Shown in pieces: positions 1 through 10,353 of a stretch of 30,932 nt of DNA. A model generated the notes under the pieces. It worked only from the letters and a program-made list of their open reading frames with translations. It was not told where the DNA came from and made no database searches. The translations under genes were made by a program, and so were the position numbers. The stretch covers positions 1-30,932 of the forward strand of contig KN889796.1 of the NCBI GenBank assembly GCA_000934455.1. Reading direction: 5' to 3'. The DNA comes from Apostichopus parvimensis (Eukaryota > Echinodermata > Holothuroidea > Aspidochirotida > Stichopodidae). The first letter of the stretch is position 1. The number at the start of each line of letters is the position of its first letter.

Positions 1-271
1 ATCCATTCGCAGTAGCAATGTCTCGAATGAAGTTAAAGCAGTTTACTGTTTTAAAGAAATATAGGTCAGATTTCTCATTACAAACACAGAAATATGAGAC
101 ATAAAATAATTCGTCCACTTCTTTTTGTTTTGTCGTTTATTTTGCGTTGGGTTCATCTTTTCATTTGAACATCATTTTACGAGTTAGTGATTTTCGAGGT
201 TTCATTTGAAAATGAAACAAAAGTATTTCCTATACGAAATTGAATATGAACTCTTCCTTTTGTGTTCACAG

Positions 272-402
272 ATATGCATTCCGGTTGGCGATGAGCACCG
301 GCGTCGATGGAGTTGAGATGTGGCAGATAGTTGTACCGGAGTCTGAGACTAACGACCACCCTACCATTGAAGGATGCCAGTCTGTCGATTTCTGGGTCAT
401 TG
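272..402 (+). CDS. Internal exon of an unrecognised protein gene (gene A)
   Basis: The segment follows a good acceptor (pyrimidine-rich tract ending TTCACAG at 265-271) and stops at a consensus donor, ATTG|GTAAGT, at 402/403. The open frame enters with one base of a split codon and leaves with one. It reads YAFRLAMSTGVDGVEMWQ and continues with WQIVVPESETNDHPTIEGC and SVDFWVI. The composition (many aromatic and beta-branched residues, one Cys) looks like an extracellular or beta-rich domain, but I do not recognise the family. Phase 1 at its end agrees with the exon at 1278. The gene must begin to the left of the window, because no start codon belongs to this frame within the exon. Confidence 0.55.
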
Positions 403-519
403 GTAAGTCAGAACCATTAAATAGGATTGCTTATGTTTATATAAGAAATAGGATTCTTACCAACGCTGGGCCAGTTTACACTATTTTGAATATACACGAG
501 TTGTTGCAGACCACATAAG

Positions 520-850
520 TAGCCTCACACCTCATCCTATGCACCACCCAGCGGTGCTACTATGCCGGTACGTCCACCTACGGCATGGCCCGGAGTGACA
601 GGCCCCGAAGGAATAAAACCACTCTTCCTCTGAAACCGGTTGCCAGAGAAAGCTCGCCAGAGAATGCATGAGAGTGCCAAACCCGGGCGTATATAGAAGT
701 GGCAATTGTAAAAAGTTGTTCACGCAAGATCATAATCGTGGTTGGGCTTGGGTGACTGTGGACGTTCCTTCGAGGTCCATTTGGTGCACCGCAGCCCTGC
801 TGCTCCTTGCTACGCCACTGGCAATCGATTCGACACATACCCATCACCAC
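520..850. other. GC-rich island inside the first visible intron of gene A
   Basis: This stretch is clearly richer in G+C than its AT-rich flanks and contains ATGCCG...CGGCAT inverted arms near 560-586. Open frames on both strands are short and read like shadows, so no exon is proposed. It could be a short retroposon remnant or a gene-conversion relic. No tail, target duplication or RNA polymerase III box was seen. Confidence 0.3.
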
Positions 851-1277
851 TCAGCTTATATTAACCAAAGCGTTAGATGCAAGCTGAATCTCATGAATTG
901 TATCCAATTAGAAAAACACCAACCACAGAAGGACATTATTTACAAGTGCTGTGCATATTAAGTGACGAACTAGCCCTTAGTTTGTGGCGATCACTATTCT
1001 TTTCTGCCAGTCGGACGTAACAGTACTTTCCCGTACCGTACATCGAGGCAAGCCCCTCCAGGTTTCATTCAATACAAACCGGCAAACGCAATTTCAAGAG
1101 AGTGGCATACTAACTCCTGTCAAACATAGGCATCCCTTAACCTAAAACACTGCTTTAGAAATTGATATAGTTGCACATGTCTCTATATGAAGCTACATGA
1201 ACGTTCTTGTATCATTAACATTTAACTCCACTCTCAGCAAATTATTTTTTTTCACCTTTCTGTTCTATTTTAAACAG

Positions 1278-1355
1278 GTGAGGATGTTGATCAGTTGGCC
1301 GAAAACATTGACGAAGCAACTGATCTCGGAGAATACAACCCTGTCCAGTGTCTCG
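1278..1355 (+). CDS. Internal exon of gene A
   Basis: A strong acceptor (TTCTATTTTAAACAG ending at 1277) precedes an open segment that ends at CTCG|GTAAGA (1355/1356). Spliced in phase 1 to the exon at 272-402, it restores a Gly codon and reads GEDVDQLAENIDEATDLG, then EYNPVQCLG. It is acidic, probably helical, with one Cys near the end that could pair with the Cys in the previous exon. Entry and exit phases are both 1, so the exon is symmetric. No known family was recognised. Confidence 0.55.
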
Positions 1356-2086
1356 GTAAGACATCCAAGCTCGGTTGCTTGAATAAAATATTGAAGAAAT
1401 TAATGAGTAAAGTAGCCAAACTGCCTTTGAAAGTATCTTCCTGTAAAGGAAACTATCCGTTTAATGTTTCTTAAAGTGTGACTTTTCAACACACGTGAGA
1501 GAAGAAACGACACGTTGATAGAATGTATATGAATTGAGATCATACTCTGCTTATGTCTCAACGTCTCAACGTCAGTATAATTCCTTTGGGTTAATATTAG
1601 TTTGAAGCAAACTATTCTGATCTGTTTTTGTGTTCTCAGGATGCCTGATAGAATATTTAAACATATTCTAAAACAAATCATTTCCTAAAGTTAGCGAAAT
1701 AACAAAAACAATTATAAACTGTCGAATAAGTCAAGATGGTCATGCTTCATTCAGTTCGGTTGAAATATATAACCAACTACTCTAAATAGAGTACAGTAAC
1801 GTTATGTTTAGTTTAAACATAATTTTGCCGTCGTTCACATGCAAGTCAAAAGACAAGACTCTTGGTCGATATTTGCGTTTTCGTTGACAAAAATACTACA
1901 ATATGGCTGCTTTAGTAAAAACTTTGTTACAATTCGAAATACTGTGCTCATTTGTAGCAGTTTACCCATCTCGTTAGCGATACCTGAGGTTTTTCACCAG
2001 TATTTTCGGTTTCACTGAACCAAAATCACCTTAAGTGAATACTGTTATGCGGTTGATGTCAACACATTTAGCCCACAGTTTGAAAG

Positions 2087-2286
2087 TACAGAGCAACCAG
2101 TTGGGACAATGTTTTCCATACTATAGTGTCTAGTCCCGTTTCAGAGCACTCGTATTGTCAGTACATGTTTCTTTCAGATCAAGGTTTGGAACTGTTTGTA
2201 CCGTCAATACCAGTGCTTTGAGAGCACGGAATTGGTGTACAGTTTAGAGAGGTATTAGCATTAGGAAATTGTCCCAACTGGCTGTA
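2087..2286. mobile_element. TA-flanked foldback MITE, mariner-like, in intron of gene A
   Basis: The ends are inverted copies: CAACCAGTTGGGACAAT on the left and, reverse-complemented on the right, CAGCCAGTTGGGACAATTTC. Similarity continues inward: CAGAGCACTCGTATTG on the left pairs with CAATACCAGTGCTTTG on the right. Both ends lie next to TACAG, so a TA target duplication at 2087-2088 and 2285-2286 with termini starting CAG fits a Tc1/mariner-type non-autonomous element. It is about 200 bp long with no coding capacity. Confidence 0.55.
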
Positions 2287-3000
2287 TAAAGGACCGTTGA
2301 ACTAAATATTCATATATGCCATATAATATTCATGTCGTTGAGAATAGTAACAAGTTAGTTCGATCCAGTATTTAGTTCGTTTATGAACACATTTGATACA
2401 AAACGAATGCAATCGAAACACATTTAGTTAGATTAGTAAGAGTTATCTAAAAAAAGAAAAGATTTCTTTTTTTGCGAGTAAGTTTAATGGTTTCTTATAG
2501 ACTTATGAAAGTCACAAAAATGATTACGAGAGGTTCATTGTTAGTTTCTCTTATTTAAATGAAGTTTAGTGATAATCGGTTTCTTTCTCTTCGTTTAATA
2601 AAGTTTAATTGATGACAGGTTAATTTGACTTTGCTTACATAGAGTTTAGTTGATAACAAAAGCAAAAGTTAAAAAGAAAAAATATACAAAAGCGTTTTTG
2701 CAAATACAAAAATGAAGACGAAAATTTACTAAATATCTCACTAAAAAGAAAATTAAATTACTGTTGTTGATTTGAGTATTCTTCATTTAAACGTGAAACA
2801 GATTGGTTATGTAAATCAATATTTCACGTGGATTTGGTGAGATTGAAGATTGCAATTTATTCATATTAACTCAAATTTATACAATTCATATTTACATTTG
2901 TGGAAGACATGTTTTATGAAGTTGTTCTTTCGACGTTTCCAAGTTGAATTGATTTTGTCCTTTTCAGTATTTACTATGACTTGAATTTATTTACCCACAG

Positions 3001-3053
3001 GCAATTTGAGTCCTCCTAGGGCAATTCCAATCAAACCGTTCTTTTTGGGTTGA
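3001..3053 (+). CDS. Probable terminal coding exon of gene A
   Basis: An acceptor ending ATTTACCCACAG at 3000 is followed by GC, which completes the split Gly codon from 1355, then NLSPPRAIPIKPFFLG and a TGA at 3051-3053. The phase fits exactly and an AATAAA lies about 160 bp downstream. A second acceptor (TTGTCCTTTTCAG, ending 2967) would instead give a tail of only a few residues, so the last exon could start at 2968. The C-terminal peptide is basic and proline-rich. The stretch 1356-3000 would be an intron of about 1.6 kb. Confidence 0.42.
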
Positions 3054-3215
3054 TTCAAAAGTTTGTACTAGTTATTTTATAATTTTCCAAAGAAGAAAAC
3101 GAAACACATATAGTGTTTGCTGGGCTATTTTAATTATTCAGTGTTATGGGTACTTGGTGACGCTGGGCTGATTTGATAATGCTGTTTTTCTCTCGCTCTC
3201 TCGAATATTCCGATG

Positions 3216-3221
3216 AATAAA
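3216..3221 (+). terminator. Polyadenylation signal AATAAA for gene A
   Basis: A canonical AATAAA is followed by GTGATACATT and a T-rich stretch, about 160 bases after the predicted stop at 3053. Its position and strand suit the 3' end of the plus-strand gene. Chance occurrence is easy in AT-rich DNA, so the support comes from context. Confidence 0.4.
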
Positions 3222-3246
3222 GTGATACATTATTTGTATTGAGCCA

Positions 3247-6200
3247 AGATTAATTAAACTGTCTGCATATGTATTCACATGAGCTCTTGGGGTTTAACGA
3301 GCATCATGGGTATCTGAATCTTCTCAATGTGGCTGTTAATGGAACTTCTTTGCAAAGCCCTTTCGCTTCTCGGCACATGATGTGTAATGCCAGGACTGTC
3401 GGTACTACTTCGCCATGTTTCTTTTTACTGGTTTGTTGTCATTGTTCTTGTAAATGTTTGCTTCGTTTTGTACTTTTGTTCTTTAATTTCATAACCCTTT
3501 CAGCTACTTCTGTCATTGCTTTCTTCTAGGACTTATTCTTTTTTTTTTAAAGATCTGCCAAGAAAATAACATATCAACATCATATGTTATTAACAGTGTC
3601 GTGATTCAACAGCACGTACATATGCTTTAGCTTGACGAGTGGAGGTTTCATTAAATATAACGAAGTTGATCTTAAGAAAAGTTTCCTCAGTTTATGTTTT
3701 ACAAGTCGATGTGATACATACTGACATGGATATTAAGTGTCTGGTTGACGAAATGTTTTATGATCAATTTTATCTCTTTCATGAACCTTCGATTTGATGA
3801 CGAAATCGAGGATGGCGTATGAATTTGATCTGTTGCGATCTTAATTTTTGGAATAATTTTTAGGTTGATTAAAGTTGTCAAATTCTTCAAAAAGCTGTTC
3901 ACGTGTCATCATTGTAAAGTCACTTTCTTCAAATTCATGAAAGGTTCGAGTAAATGAGTCAAAAGTCACTTGGATCTTAGGCTGGACTGAACATTCCAAA
4001 TAACATTTCAAGAAACATCATCAAGAACGTTATTACTATAGCAACAAAATAACTGCCATGGCAACATCACAGACCACGTAATGTGATAAACTTCCTGGAA
4101 CAATCAATGGTTTAGCCAATCAAAAACGGTTACATTCAATCAACTAACTCCTTCGAGATATGAACCAGATATTGAGATGAAATTTTCAACTAGCAGTTGT
4201 GGAAGATTGTTCTCTTTAAGATAAATGCTTTATTATCTGATACCGGATTAACCCTTAAATGTGCGTTTCGGTTAGATTTGGTCTGCAAATGAGAATGTTC
4301 GATATACTAACTTTACTTTTTTTTTTGTTTCTTTTCTAATTTGGCAGAAATTGAACCAACCACTCCAACTCCGAGTCATGCAAGCACCATTAAAGCATAC
4401 ACCGTTAGCTCTTGTCTGTCTTTCGTTATTTCTTTTATTGTTTTCTTTCATGTAACAATACGTGCACATTAATTTTATAATTAATATATAATACAAAAGT
4501 CTTTCAAAGTAACCATACCTTGGGTGAATTCGTACCAAAATTAGTCATATCTAATGATAATTTTGAAAACAATATTCTTTTTCCGTTTTGTTTTCAATTT
4601 AATTTTAGCAAGTTTCATTGTATATTTCATAACCGTTTTTCCAAGGATGAAACTTGATTTTCATAAAATTATTTCCCACCGTACTCTGTAGTCTATTAAC
4701 AGCCGCTTTAAAATGGAGATTGTGAATATCGAAATATATACCATAGACCAACATAGAACTGTAAAATACGGGGACAAAATTATGTAAATTTCTCGTATAG
4801 AATTTAAGTTCAACACCCAACGTTTAATGGTGTACTTTTGCTTTTTATTTGGGAGCGGGATAGGGTGGGGAGGTGGGTGGAGGGCGTTTGGTCGTTATCT
4901 TTTGCAAGCGAAACAACAATCACTCAATATAAGTTGACAACTAATGAAGCTAATATTTTACTTAATACTGGGTACGTTTATGTATCCAAACAGATTTGGG
5001 TAAAGTATTGCCATAGTTAGACAAGTGAAATACAGACAATTGTGACCAAGTTAACAATTTAATTGGTTAAACGTTCGTAATTTTACTTGGTTTGGGGCAA
5101 AATTTTAAGTCTGGGTGGATACAAACTAAAGTTTAGTGTTGGGGTAAAATATTTTTTTCTCAAATACTAGAGAGTTACAGTAATTAACTAATCCAATATG
5201 ACGAAATCCTTTACATCGGATGGGGAGTTCAAAAGTTCGATTTTTGTTCCAAAGCCGCATAATAAAAACTTTGATTACATAAATTGCTGTGAGAGTTTAG
5301 TATTGGCTACTAGGAAACTAAAGCTATAAAGCTCAACTTAAGAAGCTTGCTATTAGTTGCAGGAAATATAAAATACTAAAGGGAGAATAGTAAACTTGAT
5401 TTCAAACAATTACCAAAACTGCAGGGCAAAACAAACATACAAAAACAACAATAAAACGTTCTTTTATTCAGTATAACAATACAGTGGTTTATTGTTATAA
5501 TTGTGTAATTGAGATTTTGTAATTATTCGATTGGAGTCTTCATTTCGTCGTCTAGACTCTGTTTTACACAGGCTACTGAAACCAAATTCCCAAAAATTTC
5601 CAAGATTTATCGCTTGTTCTTCATTACTTCAAACTTTAAAATTGGCTGGTAAACTTGTAAACGGGAAACTGAAAACGATTTAGGAGCAAAAAAAAAATGA
5701 GCAAACTAAATAATATTTCAAGTTTAGAAATCTCAAAGGACTAATTATAGCAATAATAAACTGGAAATTGGAATATCCCCGTACGAAGCAATAACACCTA
5801 AAAATGATTTGAACGTGTTTCTATCGATCATTTTTATCCCTAGCAACTATTTGTGGTTTTGCCTTCAAAGTTCTATTCATGATGCTGGATTACGTAAAAT
5901 TGCATCGTTGCTTGACGTTGCATTCTCATCATGATAATCAGTGGAAATTTGAACTTAAAGTCGTTTAAAACCATGCAGGTGTAAATATCACATATTTTCC
6001 CCTAATTTAATTGGTAGTAAGTTCTCATGATAAGCTTCTGTTTTTGTACAAAAGTCAGTAGTGCATGCCGACTAAGCTAGACCAGAACAGATAAAGTTGA
6101 TCTCCATTCTACCAAAATGAACAGAAAAACTCATTCTCCCGGATCCGAAGGTATTATTAAACTATCGTTTAGAGGTTAACTTGAAATTGATCTAACAGGA

Positions 6201-8287
6201 AAAGAAAATTCTCAACGCCTTCACTTTATATAACTTCCTTGTTTGCCTTTTTGTCGCAGCTGGTTTCTTTCTTTATTTAATATTTTTTTAATTTTCGAAA
6301 TTAGTTGAATCTTGAACTGGTCCTGTAAATACGTTGATATTGTCCTACAAGTGTCCCCGTGTATGAGTTGAATTGGCTGTAAAATTAAAGTCGTCGGTTA
6401 GGGGACATTTTGTTGCATTAGCCTGGGCCGTGAGGGTAAATGTTGAAAACTGATGCCATTCTGCGGGACCCTTTAATTAACCTACGTGAAATCACTATCA
6501 TCTTATTCAAAATTGACAGATGCTATCATAGGATGCGGACCGAAGTTAATTATGTAAGGATCTATCTTGTATATTTCCCAGCATTTTTGCTACATTATGA
6601 ATCTCATTGAAGTCATGATGCTGGACTATTGTAGTATATCCCTGTCTGTTGTTATTTAGTTGGTTACCCTATTACAACAGGGAACTTTACATCCTTTCTT
6701 TAACGTAAGGTGATAAGGGCATATCAATAACGTAAAGGACGAATCTTGGTTTATTACATCTGGATATGACTTGGTTCATCAGATTGTGCAAAATGTGTGC
6801 CACATTTTATCAAAATGTTATGTTTTCCAGATCAGTCCAATTGAAAGGTTTTCCGGCCAGATTCTTTAATGTTGTCTCACTAGGAACAACAGCATTACAT
6901 ATCGATATATAACGATATCGATGTATGTACCGAAAATCATGTCATCAAATCATCACCGGAAATCGCTTGAAAGAGTTGTCAAATACTAATATAATTCAAA
7001 TAAGTCAAAGGAGTAAAATGTACATTACAGATGCAGAATTGAAATGAAAACATTACAGAACTTAATAATCCAGATAATATTCACGCTGTGAAATAGCTTC
7101 GATTAGGGAAATGATATATGTAGCAAATCTAAGTTTGAAAAATAAGTGGGTTACGAAAACTTTGCAGAAGATTCTAATTCTTTGTGAGGGTGATTATAAG
7201 TATGTATAATTGTATTGTTTGATTTAAAGTCTGCAAAATAAGTAAAATAAAATAAAATTCCGGACGTTTGGATATGATATTGATTGGTTAGATACGATAG
7301 GAATCATTTATAAAAACAATCCACAGTAAAAGTAAAGACTCCTACGATATATTTCGTGAGTATCTTGTATAAAGTTAACAATAGTCATTTATCTGGTTAA
7401 GTCAGAATACAGGCAGTTCATAGTAACAAATGAATACATATTGAAAAAAAAGTTGTATACGATATTGCTACATAATTGTAGTTAAATATATTACTTTTCT
7501 ATCACCGTTATATACATTTCTCTATTAAATAAATATAGAAGGCTGCATAATATTGTGTATTATCATTATTATTCTTCTTCTTCTGCTGTCTGTTTTTGTT
7601 TTGATGACTATATGCGTTAAAGCTTCACTAACATTTCCCAGTAAATGAGGACGGGACTGGTAGGGCGTAGAAGAAGAGTTGGCACAATGTTTCTAACATC
7701 GTCAACCGAATGAATCGATATGGTAGCATACCCTACGACGTCTTTCTACAGAAAGCTTCGTGAAATAACTTCAAATTCACACCAAAAACAGCAATGCTGA
7801 ATCATTTAAGTTCATGTTTTCATGCTATATGGATTATTTAACTGGCAATCTCTCCAAACCAGACACGGTATAATGTAAAGAAAAAGAAATAGATGCTTAA
7901 TTGCAAATTACAAATTACAAGACCATGTATCAATGTAGTCGGCAAATATCATTCACGAGTTCGCAAATACATTTTGAATTACAAGAGAGTTATACAACAT
8001 GGATAAAATGATACACTTAAAAATATTAAAGGAAACAAAAGAAACTTCCCAAAGTGTTCACATTTTAGTAAATTCCATCATCTATGAAGTGGTATATTTT
8101 CAAAATCAAACTTTTTATACGTCACTCATGGACAATGTTCATGAAAATAAAAGCAATCGTTTTTACTAGATTCAATAGTTTTTATATTCATGAATAAACA
8201 TGATAGTCTTGACAAGACTCTTGTTTCACGTAAAGAGTCAAATGATATATCAGTTGTTAATCCTTGTTAATCTTGTTAATCTATAAG
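3247..8287. other. AT-rich gene-poor region
   Basis: About 5 kb with no exon I can support. The longest plus-strand open frame (3269-3529, 86 codons from ATG) ends in a hydrophobic Cys-rich stretch, has no family I can name and no splice partner. Other frames are short AT-rich shadows. Small structures include a perfect 10-bp-arm hairpin around 3563-3589 (AATAACATAT...ATATGTTATT), a TATCGATA-rich palindromic segment near 6898-6930, and a CTT/ATT-type simple repeat at 7560-7587. The G-rich tract at 4851 is listed separately. Confidence 0.6.
4851..4884 (+). other. G-quadruplex candidate
   Basis: Six runs of at least three G lie within 34 bases (GGG, GGG, GGG, GGGG, GGG, GGG), separated by loops of one to four bases. 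That satisfies the usual four-run quadruplex rule several times over. It stands out because the surrounding kilobases are strongly AT-rich. No gene start is visible beside it. Confidence 0.6.
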
Positions 8288-8325
8288 TTTAATTATATGA
8301 TATTAAATTCTAAAATTCTGTAATG

Positions 8326-8793
8326 TCACTTTAAACCTATCGTCTTAAACTCTACCATGACTAAATCATTCATGAAATTAACCATGCGTAACACCATCAT
8401 TTCGATGCCAGATAAATGTGGCCGTGGGTGATTTCTCGCAAGTCTGGGATTTGAATTTCCATCTCTGCTTGGCGCATTGGGTTGAAAATAATCTCCATCA
8501 ATTCCCGGATTTTTACTTTGTCCGTCTTCCACGGACGGGTTACATGTAACTTGATCAGCAATTGACATGGTGGTTATTTGGTGTCCCGCGTATTCCGTTC
8601 CTAAACTGGTTTGCTGTTGATCACTAGATAAAGTTATTTGTTGTAAATTCTCGCCAAAGCGATGAGTTATACCTTGTGCTGGCAGTGTTATGGAAATACT
8701 AGGAAAAACAAAAGATAATACTCGATCCGGAGCAGGCTCGCTTTCTTTTTGGTTTAAACATTGGCCCCGTGTGTATGGTTTATGTGAGGGATA
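8326..8793 (-). pseudogene. Open tail of the YHYH gene beyond an in-frame TGA
   Basis: Directly after the TGA at 8794-8796 the same frame stays open for 155 codons and ends at a TGA at 8326-8328. It reads PYTRGQCLNQKESEPAPDR, LSFVFPSISITLPAQG, TCNPSVEDGQSKNPGIDG and NPRLARNHPRPHLSG. An internal ATG lies at 8566-8568. A stop-free run of this length in AT-rich DNA, in the frame of the domain, suggests it was coding until recently and that one nonsense change cut it off. Alternatives are a sequencing error or stop-codon readthrough. No domain is recognised in the tail. Confidence 0.5.
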
Positions 8794-8796
8794 TCA

Positions 8797-9268
8797 TGTG
8801 TGATGATTACTGGTACTGCCTATTCTCGGAGTTGGTTGACTAGTTACATAGTTCGATTGATGCTGTCCTTGATGCTTATTTTGGCCACTCATATTTCCGA
8901 CATCTTCTGGAGAACCGTTTTCAGAATTGTCAACTTCTCCTCCGTTGCCAGTTGAATCTTCTTGTGGTGGCTGCTTTTGGTCTCCATCCATATTCTCTTG
9001 GTTGGAACTTTGTCCAACTGATGCAAAGTTCCGATCAACAACCACACCCTTGAAACAGCCTAATATGTATGGAAAGTCTTCGGTAGTGTGATACTGATAT
9101 TGGCCATCTACAAACAAACCATGACATTTATCAAGATCGTCGGACGTCAGTTCGTCACCCTCTGAGTTGTGAGGACCGTAAATTGGAAATCCTTCCAAGG
9201 CAAATCCAATCAATGGAGACGTTTCACCATCAGATATCTCAAAGCCTTGACGGCATTTTGTGATAATG
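8797..9268 (-). pseudogene. C-terminal half of the YHYH domain plus Gln/Asn-rich linker
   Basis: After the transposon the frame reads CRQGFEISDGE, SPLIGFALEGFPIYGPH, LTSDDLDKCHGLFVDG, then YQYHTTEDFPYILGCFKG. These are the expected second-half blocks, with the second motif as YQYH rather than YHYH. A linker rich in Asn, Gln, Gly and Glu follows, ending GSTSNHHT before a TGA at 8794-8796. If the transposon is ignored, this half is in the same frame as the N-terminal half, so the empty site would have been open across the junction. The linker's QGQHQSNYVTSQP resembles DQHKSRFVTDKP in the N-terminal linker. Confidence 0.75.
9262..9268. repeat. Target-site duplication, copy 1 (GATAATG)
   Basis: Direct copy of the host heptamer abutting the left end of the foldback element. 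The partner is at 9577-9583. Confidence 0.75.
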
Positions 9269-9576
9269 CACCTGATACACACAGAGAACACAGTTACTAC
9301 TGTAAATCTTACAGTTTTGTACCACAGTAAAAACTGGATCGTGCTATAATTCGGTAGCATGTGCTATTAGGATTACAGTAAGAACTGAGGATATGTGTAA
9401 TTCCAACAAATCCAGCTGTTTGGGATTCGTTGGAATTACAAATATCCTCAGTTCTTACTGTTAACTTAATAGCACATGCTACCAATTTATCAGATTTGTC
9501 AGCACGATCCAGTATTTACTGTGGTACAAAACTTAAGATTTACAGTAGTTACTGTAATCTCTGTGTGAATCGGCTG
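9269..9576. mobile_element. 308-bp foldback MITE inserted in the YHYH coding sequence
   Basis: The element is almost entirely an inverted repeat: two arms of roughly 150 bp meet near 9420. The left arm contains AGTAAGAACTGAGGATATG and the right arm its near-exact complement. The ends are CACCTGATACACACAGA and, reverse-complemented, CAGCCGATTCACACAGA. Flanking GATAATG copies at 9262-9268 and 9577-9583 are the target duplication, or 8 bp with one mismatch. Termini beginning CA(G) with a 7-8 bp duplication favour a hAT-type non-autonomous element. There is no coding capacity. The duplication includes the TATCATTATC bases of the gene's first motif. Confidence 0.8.
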
Positions 9577-9583
9577 GATAATG
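9577..9583. repeat. Target-site duplication, copy 2 (GATAATG)
   Basis: Direct copy of the host heptamer abutting the right end of the foldback element. Removing one copy and the element restores a continuous host frame. Confidence 0.75.
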
Positions 9584-9966
9584 ATAGCTCCTGATTCAGA
9601 TGGATGGCCGTCGCACATATCGAACGTCTCAGTTTCAACAGCATCGGTATCGTCAGCAGTCCACGGGTTGAAAAATGGTACCCCGTTGACGGCCACTCCT
9701 ATCGGTCCCATCGTAAGATCATTCGGATCATCAGCAACAACGGGAATCTTCGGTAATACGAAATTATATTCTTGAGCTTTGATCTCATTTGGGTTATACG
9801 AATTACGATAGGTATCTGTTTCATGATCCGGTATTCCATTGGAGGTTATATAAAATACATCATCTTCACTAAATGTGATATTGATAGATGATCTTAAGCC
9901 AGTGTTTTCTTCTACAAAAATCTTTGCATCTGAAATGAGATAACTGTTCTTCTTTATCATCCTCAT
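9577..9966 (-). pseudogene. N-terminal half of the YHYH domain
   Basis: The frame reads INITFSEDDVFYITSNGIPD, then NPNEIKAQEYNFVLPKIPVV, MGPIGVAVNGVPFFNPW, ETFDMCDGHPSESG. These match the order of conserved blocks in YHYH proteins, where the GHP...G block is directly followed by the YHYH motif. Here the next codons read AIII, while the bases TATCATTATC encode Tyr-His-Tyr in the frame one base over. The coding sequence runs straight into the foldback element at 9576, and the 7-bp CATTATC (minus strand) at 9577-9583 is repeated on the other side of the insertion. Confidence 0.75.
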
Positions 9967-10352
9967 TCGGCTTCGAAGACACCTTAGTACATGGTGGATG
10001 AGAAAGATCTTGTGTAAGTCGGTAACTGGGACTGTTTATTTTTTCGTTAGGCTTGTCAGTGACAAATCTCGATTTGTGCTGATCTTGGTTGAGTTCTTCG
10101 TTAACCATTGATGACTCTTCGTGTTCAGTTTGTACATTTTGTTGGAATCCTGCGTGGACGTCTTCATTTACATCTGTTTCGTGGTCATCGTGGTTTTTTG
10201 AGGAGCTTCCCAAGGGGTGTTGATGAGGTTGACTATCTGCCAGAGGTATCCAACAACGTACCAGGAATATGATGGCGATGTGATGGAAAAGGCATTTCGA
10301 AAATTGGACAAAAGTAAGAATTCGGTTCAGGTAATTCAGTTGACGTGAAGGG
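9869..10352 (-). pseudogene. N-terminal signal-like segment and acidic linker of the YHYH gene
   Basis: An open frame on the minus strand begins after a TAG that ends near 10353 and runs to 9869. It starts with KCLFHHIAIIFLVRCW, a short hydrophobic core flanked by basic residues that could be a signal peptide, then PLADSQPHQHP and a hydrophilic Asp/Glu/Gln/His-rich linker. There is no ATG in this frame, so translation would need an upstream exon or a start now lost. The frame differs by one base from the domain frame that begins in the overlap at 9869-9966. A TTTCAG at about 9927-9932 (minus) could be an acceptor, but no donor in matching phase was found. Confidence 0.45.
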
Positions 10353-10353
10353 T

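Larger units (their letters stand above)
8326..10352 (-). pseudogene. Decayed YHYH-domain protein gene (whole locus)
   Basis: Read on the minus strand, the locus carries an acidic low-complexity N-terminal linker, one YHYH domain (the Pfam 'YHYH protein' family, function unknown) in two halves, a second Gln/Asn-rich linker and a long C-terminal tail. Diagnostic stretches are SNGIPDHE, GPIGVAVNGVPFFNPW, DMCDGHPSESG, SPLIGFALEGFPIYGPH and HTTEDFPYILGCFKG. A foldback transposon splits the domain, the linker and domain sit in different frames, and one in-frame TGA interrupts the tail. No ATG leads the N-terminal frame, although a hydrophobic stretch IAIIFLV suggests a signal peptide encoded near 10270-10310. 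Draft-assembly errors could explain some frame changes, but the inserted element points to real decay or a diverged allele. An ATTAAA lies at 8288-8293 on this strand. Confidence 0.7.

Noticed and set aside
3269-3529. 86-codon ATG-led plus-strand frame
   Set aside because: Second half is a Cys/Phe/Leu-rich AT-biased run, with no splice partner, no recognisable motif and a position just after a polyadenylation signal.
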